Assembly: GCA_038237745.1 (NCBI GenBank)
Contig: JBBRYJ010000002.1
Location: forward strand, 62,001 to 126,000
Length of the DNA stretch: 64,000 nucleotides
DNA from: DASQEH01 sp038237745
GTDB taxonomy: Bacteria > Actinomycetota > Actinomycetes > Propionibacteriales > Nocardioidaceae
Direction of reading: 5' to 3'
Positions 1-8,299 of this stretch are shown one piece after another; positions within the stretch are counted from its first letter, which is position 1, and each line of letters opens with the position of its first letter. Position numbers and translations under genes: made by a program. The notes beneath the pieces are model-generated. The model was not told the origin of the DNA, did no database searches, and saw only the letters and a list, made by a program, of their open reading frames with translations.

Positions 1-240
1 GCGCCTGTCTTCGGCATTGTCATGTTGATTGGAGCCCCGGCAGCCTCGACAGACCAGACCCACCACCCCGAGGGGCGCACTGTCGTGGTCGAGCCGGGAG
101 ACACGTTGTGGGACATCGCCGCCTCGGTTGCACCGAGCGAGGACCCGCGAGACGTCATTTCCCAGATCGTCGATCTCAACTCCCTGACCGACGAGGGGTC
201 GATTCGGGTCGGACAACCCCTTTACGTGCCTCTTCACTAG
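1..240 (+). CDS. LysM domain protein (5' partial)
   Basis: The reading frame is open from the first base of the window, so the N-terminus lies outside. The visible 79 residues begin with a hydrophobic stretch (APVFGIVMLIGAP), likely the end of a membrane anchor or signal segment. A LysM fold follows: VVEPGDTLWDIAASV, then ISQIVDLNSLTDEGSIRVGQPLYVP. LysM domains bind N-acetylglucosamine polymers such as peptidoglycan, so the product is probably at the cell surface. In many actinobacteria a LysM gene sits between lexA and nrdR; here nrdR is 8 kb downstream. A strong hairpin follows the stop codon. The domain call is firm; the exact role in the wall is unknown. Confidence 0.85.
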   Translation, partial: APVFGIVMLIGAPAASTDQTHHPEGRTVVVEPGDTLWDIAASVAPSEDPRDVISQIVDLNSLTDEGSIRVGQPLYVPLH

Positions 241-251
241 ATCTCACCTGA

Positions 252-299
252 CGCCCCTCGACCCGGCGCAGTGAGTTTGAGCGTCGCCCCTCGACCCGG
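252..299. repeat. 15-bp direct repeat pair downstream of the LysM gene
   Basis: CGCCCCTCGACCCGG occurs at 252-266 and again at 285-299, 33 bp apart start to start. Both copies lie in the non-coding stretch before the terminator. No function is evident; a small local duplication is the simplest explanation. Confidence 0.6.
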
Positions 300-313
300 T
301 GACGTTCGAAGGG

Positions 314-356
314 AGCGGGTCAGCCTCGAGGTGAGGCTGACCCGCTTCTACTTTTT
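314..356 (+). terminator. Rho-independent terminator between convergent genes
   Basis: A perfect 14-bp stem (314-327 with 333-346) closes a 5-nt loop and is followed by CTACTTTTT. The T run lies on the + strand side, so it fits termination of the LysM transcript. The hairpin may also serve the minus-strand secreted pair. Between 357 and 505 nothing else was recognised. Confidence 0.85.
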
Positions 357-505
357 CGGAGCCATTCTCGGGCCGCCCTTCAAGCCCGACGCTGCCGTCT
401 GGGACAGAGCGGAACCGCCGTCCGCCTCGACCCTGCGCCTCTCCTCGGGTCGGCACCCGCCGGCACTTGATGCGCGGCGCGTCTGCGGGGCGGCCGGGCG
501 CATCC

Positions 506-1363
506 TCACTCAGGAGTGACCAATACGGCGCTGGCTTGCTTGACCGGAAGAGTGGTCGCCGAACCAGTGATGGTGATGGAGTCAGGGACGTCGAGCCAGC
601 CGCCGTTGTCGACTCGGTAGCGGGCGTCATAAGTAACGTCGACGCTCAGCGCCAGGGACGTACCTGGATCCGTAGCATGGGAGTAGGTATGTGTCACATT
701 CTTCGCGGGATACGGGCGGCCGGGTTCGTGAGTCGTCTGGGTCGAGCCGTCGCCCCAATGCCAGGTGTAGCTGACTGGCTCGATCGAGACGTCAACCATG
801 TATCCGATGATCTGCAGGGTTCTGTCTACAGGCATCGGATCGGTATAGAAGGTGGTATTCAGGTTGACCAAGGTGTACCGAGGCGCATGGACCTCACCCG
901 GAGGTATCCCAACTCTGCGAATTGCCGCGAGCACATCGCTCCATGTCAACTGACGACGTACCGGCCCTAGAGCGTCGCGGCCGCGACACTCAGACCTCAC
1001 GTACCGCCAGGTAGCCTGAGCAGGAGGTCCACTCGCATCGATCGACATCCGTGCATATAAGGACTGCAGAATCTGGCTCGTATCAACACAAGTATGGGAT
1101 CCGGCGCAATCGATTGCACTTGCTGCCGGATCCGAGGGGCTAGCCAAGGCACAATTTGGAATCCACGTGTACTCATAACGAATGAGTTCGCTACCTGGGG
1201 TGCCTGGCGCTGTTCCAACCGGGTTTGTTTCACCTTCTTTGCTGCTGCAATGCACAACAATCTCACTCTGTCCATGTGAGGAGCCACATGTACCCTCAAC
1301 CGCAAACAGTGCTGGATGAGGCAGCAGAAATAGAGCAAGCGCGGCAGCTACGGCAATTCTCAT
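506..1363 (-). CDS. Secreted PKD-domain protein
   Basis: The protein has 285 residues. ATG at 1363 is chosen because it overlaps the upstream stop as ATGA and opens directly onto a signal peptide (MRIAVAAALALFLLPHPALFA); an upstream ATG at 1405 would bury that signal. The mature part is rich in Ser/Thr and cysteine. Near residues 195-230 it carries VSYTWHWGDGS and a later VTHTYSH, the core of a PKD-type beta-sandwich, usually involved in extracellular adhesion. It is coupled to the DUF6318 lipoprotein upstream, and such pairs recur in Nocardioides-like genomes. Base composition is visibly lower in GC than in the neighbours. Function is unknown beyond an extracellular location. Confidence 0.75.
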   Translation of the reverse strand: MRIAVAAALALFLLPHPALFAVEGTCGSSHGQSEIVVHCSSKEGETNPVGTAPGTPGSELIRYEYTWIPNCALASPSDPAASAIDCAGSHTCVDTSQILQSLYARMSIDASGPPAQATWRYVRSECRGRDALGPVRRQLTWSDVLAAIRRVGIPPGEVHAPRYTLVNLNTTFYTDPMPVDRTLQIIGYMVDVSIEPVSYTWHWGDGSTQTTHEPGRPYPAKNVTHTYSHATDPGTSLALSVDVTYDARYRVDNGGWLDVPDSITITGSATTLPVKQASAVLVTPE

Positions 1364-1962
1364 GCATCCCTCAAATCCGTCAGCACCCAACCTGTGGGGA
1401 GCCACCTAAGGCGAAACTCATGGTTCACGTGGCCAGTCTTTATCTTATGCCGGGTGTCAGTTGAGGATGCCCTGTAAAAGCCGGGATCGATCAGAATCTC
1501 AACTAGAATGATCGAAGCCTCAAGCGGTTCAGATGGTACAGTTACAAATCTCTTTGGAATCCAATCTCCTCCAACCTGATAGCCACCTAGATGGTGGTTC
1601 TTATCGATGACCCTCACCAACTTATGGCAGACATAGCAGGTTCCGGCTGAGGCAGCCGCGAGCAGCCTGCTATGGCTGGAGTGAAATCCGTAGTTGAGGG
1701 CGTCGATGTAATACCTGACAAAGGCTTTCGCGCCAGCGGTGGATTTCTCTTTGGCAAGCGCCGGCATCACCGGTCGGGTGGCCTCGCCCGGCGGACCAGG
1801 GGTCGTTGGTGTAGTCGACGTTGTGGTCGGTGGCGTTGTAGTAATGAGGCTGGTGAAGCTGCCCGGAGGCTCGGCAGGACTTCCGACATCGCCACTCGAG
1901 CAACCCACGAGTGTCAGGCAGCAAAGCCCGCCAGTGAGGGCGACTCGTAATGCACGACGCAT
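1360..1962 (-). CDS. DUF6318-type lipoprotein
   Basis: The protein has 200 residues. The N-terminus is a lipoprotein signal ending in the lipobox LVGC near residue 21, followed by a low-complexity Thr/Pro linker (residues about 40-60). The folded part begins with the family signature MPALAKEKSTAGAKAFVRYYIDAL (split here as MPALAKEKSTAG and AKAFVRYYIDAL) and contains a CYVC pair. This matches the actinobacterial DUF6318 family, whose function is not known. ATG at 1962 has a good AGGAGG ribosome site. It overlaps the PKD gene by ATGA, so the two are one translation-coupled unit. AT-richer than the surroundings, which hints at recent acquisition. Confidence 0.8.
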   Translation of the reverse strand: MRRALRVALTGGLCCLTLVGCSSGDVGSPAEPPGSFTSLITTTPPTTTSTTPTTPGPPGEATRPVMPALAKEKSTAGAKAFVRYYIDALNYGFHSSHSRLLAAASAGTCYVCHKLVRVIDKNHHLGGYQVGGDWIPKRFVTVPSEPLEASIILVEILIDPGFYRASSTDTRHKIKTGHVNHEFRLRWLPTGWVLTDLRDA

Positions 1963-2303
1963 CGGGCGTTCCTCCTAGGCGCGACGACGTGGGTTCAAAG
2001 TAGGGGATCGTGCGTTCCCCCCGAAACCCCTCCGACGCGGATCTGTGGACAAGATCGACCAACGTGGAGTTGCGGGAAGGATCGCAACACCTTTACGTAG
2101 TGAGCTGGTTGCGGCACGTCACTCGGTCCGTCCGGACACGCCTCAACCTCCGAAGTCGCCAGTTCCGGCGGTTCATTTCGCGGGATACCGCGGATACTCG
2201 GTCGGTAGGCATGCCCAACTGCGTGAGAACCGAGGTGAGGTGTGAGCCACAGCCAGGTGGCGCCGAGCACAACTGGCGGGCGAACCCGCACCCAGCTGGC
2301 GAG
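1963..2303. other. Intergenic region, 341 bp
   Basis: This stretch lies between the start of the lipoprotein gene and the stop of the PotD-like gene, both on the minus strand. It must hold the promoter of the DUF6318/PKD pair. The AGGAGG ribosome site is at its left edge, but no convincing -35/-10 pair was picked out. Open frames across it on both strands lack protein-like sequence. Confidence 0.6.
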
Positions 2304-3506
2304 CTAGGAGGAAACGCTCGACGCTATGTCGGCGAACCTCGTGCGCAGCGCGTCGTCGTCAGTGGCCGGAAGGGTCGGGAACTGGTAGCTGATGTCGAGG
2401 ATCGTCGAGTCGGGAAAGATGAGCGGGCTCAGCGCGAGGTCGGAGTCGATACGTTCCATACTGGCTTGAGCGCCCTCCACGGGGCAGATGTAGTTGACCC
2501 AGGCCGCCACCCTGGCCGCTACGTTCGGGTCGTAGTAGTAGTTCAAGAGCTGGGCCACCTCGGTGCCATGAGTCGACGCCTTGGGAACGAGCAAGTTGTC
2601 GGCCCAGATCATCAAGCCCTCTTCAGGAACGACGAACTTGAGGTACTGGTTGCTGGACTGAGCCTGAAGCACGTCACCCGACCATGCGAGGCAGGCCGTG
2701 ACTTCGCCCCTCGACAGGGCGCCAATGAAGTTGTTGCCGTAGTACCCCGCAAACCGGCCGGCCGCCGTCGCCTCCGCCAGCGTGTCCAAAGCTGCTCCGA
2801 CGCCCGTGGCGTCGACCGCCGTCAGATCCTGTCCTTGAGCCAGCAGGGTCAGCCCGAGCGTGTCGGTGAATTCGGTGAGCAGTCCAACCCGTCCCTTGAG
2901 GTCGGGACGGTTCAAGAGCTCGCTGACGCTGCCGATGGCCCGATCGACCTTTCGCGCGTCGTACGCGATCCCGGTCAGGCCAGCCTGCCAGGGCAACGAG
3001 TAGGCGTTGTCGGGATCCCAGTCAGGATGCGCTAGGGCAGAGATCAAGTTGGTCGCGTTCGGCACTTGGCCCAAAGGCTGCATGAGGTCGTCCCGAACGA
3101 GCCTCGCCGCCATCCAGCCAGTCAGAGTCATCACGTCGCACCCAACAGCGTCCCCGGCGTCCAGCGGTGACCTAATAGACGCGACGTACTCCTCGTTGTC
3201 GTTGATCACCTCTCGATAACGCACTTGCACTCCGGTCCGCTTGGCGAAGGCATCCAGCGTGGGGTGCTTGGACCCGGCCACATCGATGTAGTCCGGCCAG
3301 TTCGCCCACACGATGGCGCCGGAGTCGCTGCCGGAGCCGCCAGTGGTCGAGCCTCCTGCTTGCGGAGATGGGGAGTCTCTTCCGCCGGTACAAGCACTTG
3401 CGGCGCCGGCCAAAGCCAGCCCGAGCACTCCGCGGCGACTGAGCTCACCCGCTGTTCGCCGACCGAGTGAACGGCGGTTCCCAGGTACTCCCTGTTCGCT
3501 CGGCAT
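2304..3506 (-). CDS. Polyamine-type ABC substrate-binding lipoprotein (PotD-like)
   Basis: The protein has 400 residues from ATG 3506; a GTG at 3524 is the alternative. The N-terminus combines a twin-arginine-like RRGVLGLALAG segment with a lipobox (ASAC), so it is likely exported folded and lipid-anchored. The mature part shows the spermidine/putrescine-binding family pattern: IVWANWPDYID, then CDVMTLTGWMAARLV, NAYSLPWQAGLTGIAYD and a C-terminal LLNYYYDPNVAARVAAWVNY. The family delivers polyamines or similar cations to PotABC-type importers. No permease or ATPase of that type is encoded nearby, so its partner transporter must lie elsewhere or the gene is an orphan. The exact ligand cannot be read from sequence. 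Confidence 0.85.
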   Translation of the reverse strand: MPSEQGVPGNRRSLGRRTAGELSRRGVLGLALAGAASACTGGRDSPSPQAGGSTTGGSGSDSGAIVWANWPDYIDVAGSKHPTLDAFAKRTGVQVRYREVINDNEEYVASIRSPLDAGDAVGCDVMTLTGWMAARLVRDDLMQPLGQVPNATNLISALAHPDWDPDNAYSLPWQAGLTGIAYDARKVDRAIGSVSELLNRPDLKGRVGLLTEFTDTLGLTLLAQGQDLTAVDATGVGAALDTLAEATAAGRFAGYYGNNFIGALSRGEVTACLAWSGDVLQAQSSNQYLKFVVPEEGLMIWADNLLVPKASTHGTEVAQLLNYYYDPNVAARVAAWVNYICPVEGAQASMERIDSDLALSPLIFPDSTILDISYQFPTLPATDDDALRTRFADIASSVSS

Positions 3507-3658
3507 GTCAGCGATTGTGTACACCGCTTGACGGAACTTGCAAACACGGTGACCTTGGGTACGTGATCCGGCGCGGTCCGTGGTACCTCACGCTGGCAGA
3601 AGGAGGCAAGCCGAGCCGAAGTTGACAGGCGGCGACGCGCCGATGAGGCTCATTGCCA

Positions 3659-5359
3659 ATGGCCCACCTGAGTGACACGAGGCAAGGCGGTCACCAGTAC
3701 CGCCCATGGGTGCGGGTTGGGACCGCCGTCTTGGCGTGCGTCGCAGTCGTGGTCGCGATCGTATTCGCCACGGCGCAATGGCGGGGGAGCAACGGCACGA
3801 ACAGCACTCAGGCGGCGTGTGTCACCCAGGAGCTTCAGGTGACCGCCGATCCCAGGATCGCTCCGGTTCTCGCCGATGCAACCACAGATCTGGCTCCATG
3901 GGCCAATGCCGGCGAGTGCATCAAGGTTGTGGTCACGGCCAGTAGCTCCAGTACGACCGCATCTGAGGTAGCCCGCCCAGCAGGGCAAGGGCTGTCGGCG
4001 CCTCTACCGGATGTCTGGGTTCCCGATTCGTCGCTATGGCTCGCGGCTGCCCGCTCCTCCGATGTCGGATCCCGACGCCTGGCGGGTGCGGCCGTGTCGG
4101 TAGCCACGAGCCCCGTCGTTATCGCGATGGCTCGGTCTCGTGCGGAGGCTTTGGGCTGGCCGGATACCCAGCCGAGCTGGCGCCAACTTCTGGGCAAGAA
4201 CACGTCCAAGCTGCGGTTGGCGATGACAGATCCGCGCGTCGACACTGCGGGACTGTCGAGTGTCCTCAGCTTGTTGAAGCAGAGCTCCACGACCATCGCC
4301 AGCTTGGCTCGTCGGCTCACAGTCCCCATGCTGGGTGAGCGCTCAGCCGCTCAGGCCGTTGCCGATGGTGAGGTCGGTGCGATCCCTTCGACCGAGCAGG
4401 ACGTCATCCTGGTCAACAGGCAAGCCCAAGGCAGGGGCGTCGCAGCAGCCTACGACCCGCACCTGAACAGCGGACTGAACTTCCCGATGGTGACCGTGAC
4501 GCCAGACGAGGGGCTGGTCTCGCCACAGACGACGCACGCGATCGCGGTGCTGCGTGAGGCGCTGCTCGATCCAGCCAGTCAGGGCCTGCTGCCCAAAGCA
4601 GGTCTGCGTGACGCCTTCGGAAACCTCGACGTGACGTATGGCGACCAGCAAGGCGTGACTCACGAGCATTGGGTCGACCCGCCGAGAACCGCGCCGGTCG
4701 ATGTCTCGGCCGTCTTCGACGGATGGGCATCCTCTGGTCGGCGGTTCAACGTCTTGGTGGTGGTGGACCGTTCGGGCTCTATGAGCGAGCCCTTGCCCGG
4801 TGGCAACGCCACCAAGGCTGAGCTGGCGCAAGCGTCCCTTCGCAGCGTTGTCCATGGGATGGCCCCCGACAGCGACATGGGCCTCTGGTCGTTCACGACC
4901 GGCCTTCCGCGCGGCGACACCGACAAGCTGGTACCGATCGGACCGATCAATCAGCCCGTCAGTGGTTCGCCGCTGCCGACCAGGCGGAAGACTCTCTTGA
5001 CTGCAATCGGCGGACTGGACCCCGTGGTGAACGGCGGAACCCCCCTCTACAACACCGTCGCGGCGGCGTATAATTCCGCTCTCGCGAACTATACGTACGG
5101 TCGGCTCAATGCCGTCATCGTCGTCACCGACGGTCGGAACCAGAGCCCCGGCAGCATCTCACTGTCAAGTTTGATCAAGACTTTGCGCCTCGGGTACGAC
5201 GGCGTGCGCCCTGTTCGGATCCTCACGATCGCCTACGGCGCCGACGCGGACACCTCGACGTTGCGTCGCATCGCGGCTGTGACCGGAGGGCGCTCGTACG
5301 TCGCACTCTCCGCGGACGAGGTCGGCAGCTTGTTCACCAGCGCATTGGCCGGGCTCTGA
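3659..5359 (+). CDS. Membrane-anchored substrate-binding/VWA fusion protein
   Basis: The protein has 566 residues. One membrane segment at about residues 19-40 anchors it, with the rest outside the cell. Residues about 55-340 resemble an extracellular solute-binding domain, and residues about 365-565 are a von Willebrand A domain. The metal-adhesion (MIDAS) residues are complete: DRSGS at residues 370-374, a Thr in GGTPLYN and Asp in VTDGRNQ. Such binding-protein/VWA fusions are widespread in actinobacteria but poorly characterised. The start is uncertain: TTG 3653 lies 4 nt after GAGG, ATG 3659 lies 10 nt after it; ATG is preferred. The gene is divergent from the PotD-like gene with 150 bp between starts. 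Confidence 0.85.
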   Translation: MAHLSDTRQGGHQYRPWVRVGTAVLACVAVVVAIVFATAQWRGSNGTNSTQAACVTQELQVTADPRIAPVLADATTDLAPWANAGECIKVVVTASSSSTTASEVARPAGQGLSAPLPDVWVPDSSLWLAAARSSDVGSRRLAGAAVSVATSPVVIAMARSRAEALGWPDTQPSWRQLLGKNTSKLRLAMTDPRVDTAGLSSVLSLLKQSSTTIASLARRLTVPMLGERSAAQAVADGEVGAIPSTEQDVILVNRQAQGRGVAAAYDPHLNSGLNFPMVTVTPDEGLVSPQTTHAIAVLREALLDPASQGLLPKAGLRDAFGNLDVTYGDQQGVTHEHWVDPPRTAPVDVSAVFDGWASSGRRFNVLVVVDRSGSMSEPLPGGNATKAELAQASLRSVVHGMAPDSDMGLWSFTTGLPRGDTDKLVPIGPINQPVSGSPLPTRRKTLLTAIGGLDPVVNGGTPLYNTVAAAYNSALANYTYGRLNAVIVVTDGRNQSPGSISLSSLIKTLRLGYDGVRPVRILTIAYGADADTSTLRRIAAVTGGRSYVALSADEVGSLFTSALAGL

Positions 5360-5455
5360 GGGCAGCACGGCGCATGGCTCGCCTCTCGGGCTGCGGCGTT
5401 TTTGCCGAATGAGCATGCGACATGAATAGTCCGCGCTGCCGAGTACCCTCCCCAC

Positions 5456-6256
5456 GTGAGCAAAGACTTGCACTATCTCGACCACCTCGCCACCGAGTCC
5501 GCCCGATTCGCGGAGGCCCTGAGCGGCACGCCGCCTGACGCTGCTGTCCCGTCATGCCCTGAGTGGAGTGCCGACGATCTTCTGTGGCATCTCGCTGAGG
5601 TGCAGTGGTTCTGGGGCACGATAGTCCGCGAGAGACTGTCGGAGCCCTCGCAGACCGAAGAGGTCAGGCCCGGCCGACCGACCGACCGGTCAGGCCTTGT
5701 GGCGTTCTACGAGCGCGTGAGCCAGGAGCTGGGTCAGGCGCTCGCCGCCGCTCCGCCCGACACCGCCGTCTGGACATGGTCGGACGAGCAGACGGTCGGC
5801 TTCGTCCGCAGGAGACAGGCGCACGAAGCACTTATCCACAGACTCGACGCCGAGCTCGTCGCAGCCAGCCGCACGCCCATGGATCGCGACCTGAGCGCCG
5901 ATGGAGTCGACGAGGTGCTTCGCATCATGTACGGCGGAGCGCCGCCCTGGGGATCGTTCACAGCCGACGAGGCGGCGACACTGCGCCTCGAGGCCACAGA
6001 CACGGGTGACTCGTGGTTCGTGACGCTGGGCCGCTTCACCGGCGTCGACCCCGATGAAGGCTCGCACCACGACGAGCCGGACCTTCGGGTCGCTGATACC
6101 GACGCTGGGGCCGATGCCGCAGCCACGCTCAGCGGCGACGCAGCGGATCTCGACTCCTGGCTGTGGCATCGTCCGACTGTGGGCCGGGTCGAACGCCTAG
6201 GTGACCAGCTGGCGCTGAGCAGATTCGACTGCACGATCGCCGACGGTATCGACTGA
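5456..6256 (+). CDS. Mycothiol-dependent maleylpyruvate isomerase family protein
   Basis: The protein has 266 residues with GTG start at 5456. The N-terminal half is a DinB-like four-helix bundle with the three metal ligands of the MDMPI family in place: His45 (LLWHLAEVQW), Glu124 and His128 (HEALIHRLDAE). The N-terminal CPEWSADDLLWHL pattern is typical. The family uses mycothiol, the actinobacterial thiol, as a cofactor; most members have no known substrate and are not true isomerases. The C-terminal part resembles the small MDMPI C-terminal domain. It stands alone, 96 bp after the VWA gene, and does not overlap its neighbours. Confidence 0.85.
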   Translation: MSKDLHYLDHLATESARFAEALSGTPPDAAVPSCPEWSADDLLWHLAEVQWFWGTIVRERLSEPSQTEEVRPGRPTDRSGLVAFYERVSQELGQALAAAPPDTAVWTWSDEQTVGFVRRRQAHEALIHRLDAELVAASRTPMDRDLSADGVDEVLRIMYGGAPPWGSFTADEAATLRLEATDTGDSWFVTLGRFTGVDPDEGSHHDEPDLRVADTDAGADAAATLSGDAADLDSWLWHRPTVGRVERLGDQLALSRFDCTIADGID

Positions 6257-6308
6257 GTATCGGGCCACCACCGCCCGCAACCAGCACGGAGCCAAGATTA
6301 TCCGTCTC

Positions 6309-6339
6309 TTGACATGTGACTAATAGGTCACCTATTTTG
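6309..6339 (+). promoter_or_regulatory. Promoter with ArsR-type palindromic operator
   Basis: TTGACA (6309-6314) is followed by two overlapping inverted repeats: GTGAC-N6-GTCAC (6316-6331) and AATAGG-TCA-CCTATT (6322-6336). TAATAG at 6321-6326 could serve as a -10 element. The ATG of the ArsR gene follows at 6340 with no Shine-Dalgarno sequence, so the mRNA may be leaderless. A repressor on the palindrome would block the promoter, consistent with autoregulation. This is inferred from position and symmetry. Confidence 0.6.
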
Positions 6340-6666
6340 ATGCCCGTGACCGACGACGACCGGGTGTTCAAGGCACTGGCCGACCCGACTCGCCGCGTGC
6401 TGCTCGACCGGCTTTTCATCCGTGACGGTCGCACGCTCACCCAGCTCGAGTCGGAGGTGGACATGACGCGGTTCGGCGTCATGAAGCACCTTCGCGTGCT
6501 CGAAGACGCGGAGCTCGTGGTCTCGCGTCGTCGCGGCCGGGAGAAGCTGCACTTCCTCAACCCGGCGCCAATCCGGTTGATCCACGACCGGTGGATCGAC
6601 AAGTACACCGAGCGCCGAGTCTCGGCGCTTGCCGAACTCAAGACCGAACTGGAGAACACGACATGA
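6340..6666 (+). CDS. ArsR-family winged-helix regulator
   Basis: The protein has 108 residues from ATG 6340. The sequence DRVFKALADPTRRVLLDRLF, followed by the recognition region MTRFGVMKHLRVLEDAELVVSRR (read as MTRFGVMKHLRV plus LEDAELVVSRR), is the standard ArsR winged helix. There is no CxC metal-binding motif, so it is not an arsenic or zinc sensor of the classical type. It overlaps the following SRPBCC gene by ATGA. ArsR-SRPBCC pairs are common in actinobacteria and are usually self-repressed. The palindrome just upstream is the likely operator. The inducer is unknown. Confidence 0.9.
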   Translation: MPVTDDDRVFKALADPTRRVLLDRLFIRDGRTLTQLESEVDMTRFGVMKHLRVLEDAELVVSRRRGREKLHFLNPAPIRLIHDRWIDKYTERRVSALAELKTELENTT

Positions 6667-7166
6667 CCACCACAGACCAGACCGTCGTCACCACCCAGGA
6701 GTACCGCGTGTACATCAAGGCGACACCGCAGTCGATCTGGGATGCCATCACCAAGCCCGAGTGGACCCAGAGGTACGGCTATGGGGAGGTAGCCGACTAC
6801 GATCTTCGCCCCGGCGGCGCCTACCGGGCGCACGCGAGCAAGGCGATGGCGGCCATGGGAGCCCCGGATGTGATCGTCGACGGCGAGGTCGTCGAGTCCG
6901 ACCCCCCAAGCAGGCTCGTCACGACATGGCGCATGTTGATGGGCGAGGAGACGGCCAAGGAGGGGTTCACGCGACTCACCTACGAGATCCAGGAGACCGA
7001 AGGGGGGATCTCGAAGCTCACCGTGACGCACGAGCTCGAGGGGGCTCCGGCGCTAGCCTCGTTGGTGGCCGGTGGGATGGAGGCGCAGGGGGCTGGCGGC
7101 GGTTGGAGCTGGGTCCTCAGCGACCTCAAGAGCCTGCTCGAGACCGGCAAGGGGTTCTGGAGCTGA
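6663..7166 (+). CDS. SRPBCC (AHSA1-like) ligand-binding domain protein
   Basis: The protein has 167 residues starting at ATG 6663, which overlaps the ArsR stop. The sequence EYRVYIKATPQSIWDAITKP opens the START-like helix-grip fold, and GPDLRPGG-type motifs (here YDLRPGGAYR) are typical of the AHSA1 (Hsp90-activator-like) branch. Bacterial members bind hydrophobic small molecules; few are characterised. Being in one operon with an ArsR regulator suggests that both respond to one compound. It ends in a tryptophan-containing tail. Cytosolic: no signal or membrane segment. Confidence 0.85.
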   Translation: MTTTDQTVVTTQEYRVYIKATPQSIWDAITKPEWTQRYGYGEVADYDLRPGGAYRAHASKAMAAMGAPDVIVDGEVVESDPPSRLVTTWRMLMGEETAKEGFTRLTYEIQETEGGISKLTVTHELEGAPALASLVAGGMEAQGAGGGWSWVLSDLKSLLETGKGFWS

Positions 7167-7281
7167 TGCAGGCCGGACCCGGGCAAGTGGCGACCGCCTC
7201 TCGTCTGGTGGGCCCCACCCGACTCGCCGCCGTCGCGGCGACCGTGCATCAGAGTCGGCCGTCATCACGCGAAGCGTGTCA

Positions 7282-8079
7282 GTGACGGGCGCCGACCAGC
7301 CGTCCCCCTGGGACCGGGGCGACTACGAGCAGATCGGGTCGCGCATCAGCGAGCTGGCGGTTCGGCTGGTGGAGACGGTGGAGCGGCGTACGGGCCGACT
7401 CCCAGGGGTACGGGTCCTCGATCTCGCCTGCGGCACCGGCAACGCCGCCCTCGAAGCCGCTCGGCGAGGCGCCACCGTAACGGGAGCCGATCTAGCGCCC
7501 GGACTGCTGCGAAGGGCTGAAGAGAAGGCGAGTGCGGAAGGCCTCGACATGACCTGGTTGCTGACGGACGCCGCCGACACGGGGTTACCGGCGGGCAGCT
7601 TCGATGTCGTCATGTCGAGCGTCGGCGTCATGATGGTGACAGAGCAAACCAAGGCGGTGGCGGAGATGGCGCGGCTGCTCAAGGTCGAAGGGGTCGTCGC
7701 ATGGACGGCTTGGCGCGACAGGCCCGACAACCCCTTCGGCGCACCGCTCAGAGACTTCCTTCCCGCAGCGCGGCCAGACGCCCCGAGCGTGCACGACTGG
7801 AGCGACGTCGATCAGTTCACCGCGTGGCTTGCCGACGGCTTCGTCGACGTGCAGACCGAGGGGTGCGAATTCTTGTGGCGGTTCCCGGATGTGGTCGCGG
7901 CCATGCGGCTGGCCTTCGAGGCGTCGCCGATGCACCTCGCCGCCCTGAGCACCGTGCCGGTGGCTGACCACGATGCCCTTCGTCGCGCATTCGAGGGTGC
8001 GTTCGCCGCCCGCCGCACGGCTGCCGGGACCGTGGAGTTCGCCAACCCGTACGTCGTGGTCTCGGCCGTCAGGCGGTGA
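7282..8079 (+). CDS. Class I SAM-dependent methyltransferase
   Basis: The protein has 265 residues from GTG 7282; GTG 7276 in the same frame is equally possible and neither has a clear ribosome site. The SAM-binding loop is LDLACGTGNAALEAARRGA, followed by the acidic residue in VTGADLAPGLL. Later regions contain SFDVVMSSVGVMMV (motif post II) and a typical Methyltransf_11/25 layout. The substrate cannot be inferred. It lies 115 bp after the SRPBCC gene, on the same strand, so it could be cotranscribed with the ArsR pair, but no overlap ties them together. Confidence 0.8.
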   Translation: MTGADQPSPWDRGDYEQIGSRISELAVRLVETVERRTGRLPGVRVLDLACGTGNAALEAARRGATVTGADLAPGLLRRAEEKASAEGLDMTWLLTDAADTGLPAGSFDVVMSSVGVMMVTEQTKAVAEMARLLKVEGVVAWTAWRDRPDNPFGAPLRDFLPAARPDAPSVHDWSDVDQFTAWLADGFVDVQTEGCEFLWRFPDVVAAMRLAFEASPMHLAALSTVPVADHDALRRAFEGAFAARRTAAGTVEFANPYVVVSAVRR

Positions 8080-8238
8080 GACACACGTGTTCAGGCCTCC
8101 TGACTCCCCCTTGCACGGACTTGAGGCTACGCGCCGGGGGATAGACACGCCCGGCCGGAGTTGTGAGCCGTCGCGCTGACCTGCGCCGATGCAGATACTT
8201 CAGAAGAGCTTCGGGAAATGATTGCCCTCGATGCGGTG

Positions 8239-8299
8239 TTGACCGTAAGGTACCCCTAGATGTAGTAGTTACAGTCGTGTAGTTCTCCACAGATTGTGG
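8239..8299 (+). promoter_or_regulatory. nrdR promoter region with candidate NrdR boxes
   Basis: Between 8080 and 8431 there is no gene. The segment CCCCTAGATGTAGTAG (8253-8268) agrees with the known 16-bp NrdR box (acaCwAtATaTwGtgt) at eight of ten core positions. A second symmetric element, CCACA-GAT-TGTGG (8287-8299), has its centre about 32 bp, three helical turns, downstream. TTGACC (8239-8244) with an 18-nt spacer to TAGTAG (8263-8268) would place the core promoter under the first box. NrdR represses RNR genes through paired boxes, so autoregulation of the nrdR-nrdJ unit is expected. The second box is the weaker call. Confidence 0.6.

Noticed and set aside
1995..2291. 98-residue minus-strand frame in the intergenic region
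   Set aside because: No ribosome site, no domain and no protein-like pattern; it ends before the PotD-like gene without an overlap.
2010..3035. 341-residue plus-strand frame
   Set aside because: It lies opposite the PotD-like gene, which has clear family motifs; the plus-strand product is low-complexity and matches nothing.
3659..5359. Idea that this VWA fusion and the VWA protein at 17956 belong to one system
   Set aside because: The first is extracellular with a binding-protein domain, the second is cytosolic. They are 12 kb apart and share only the VWA fold.
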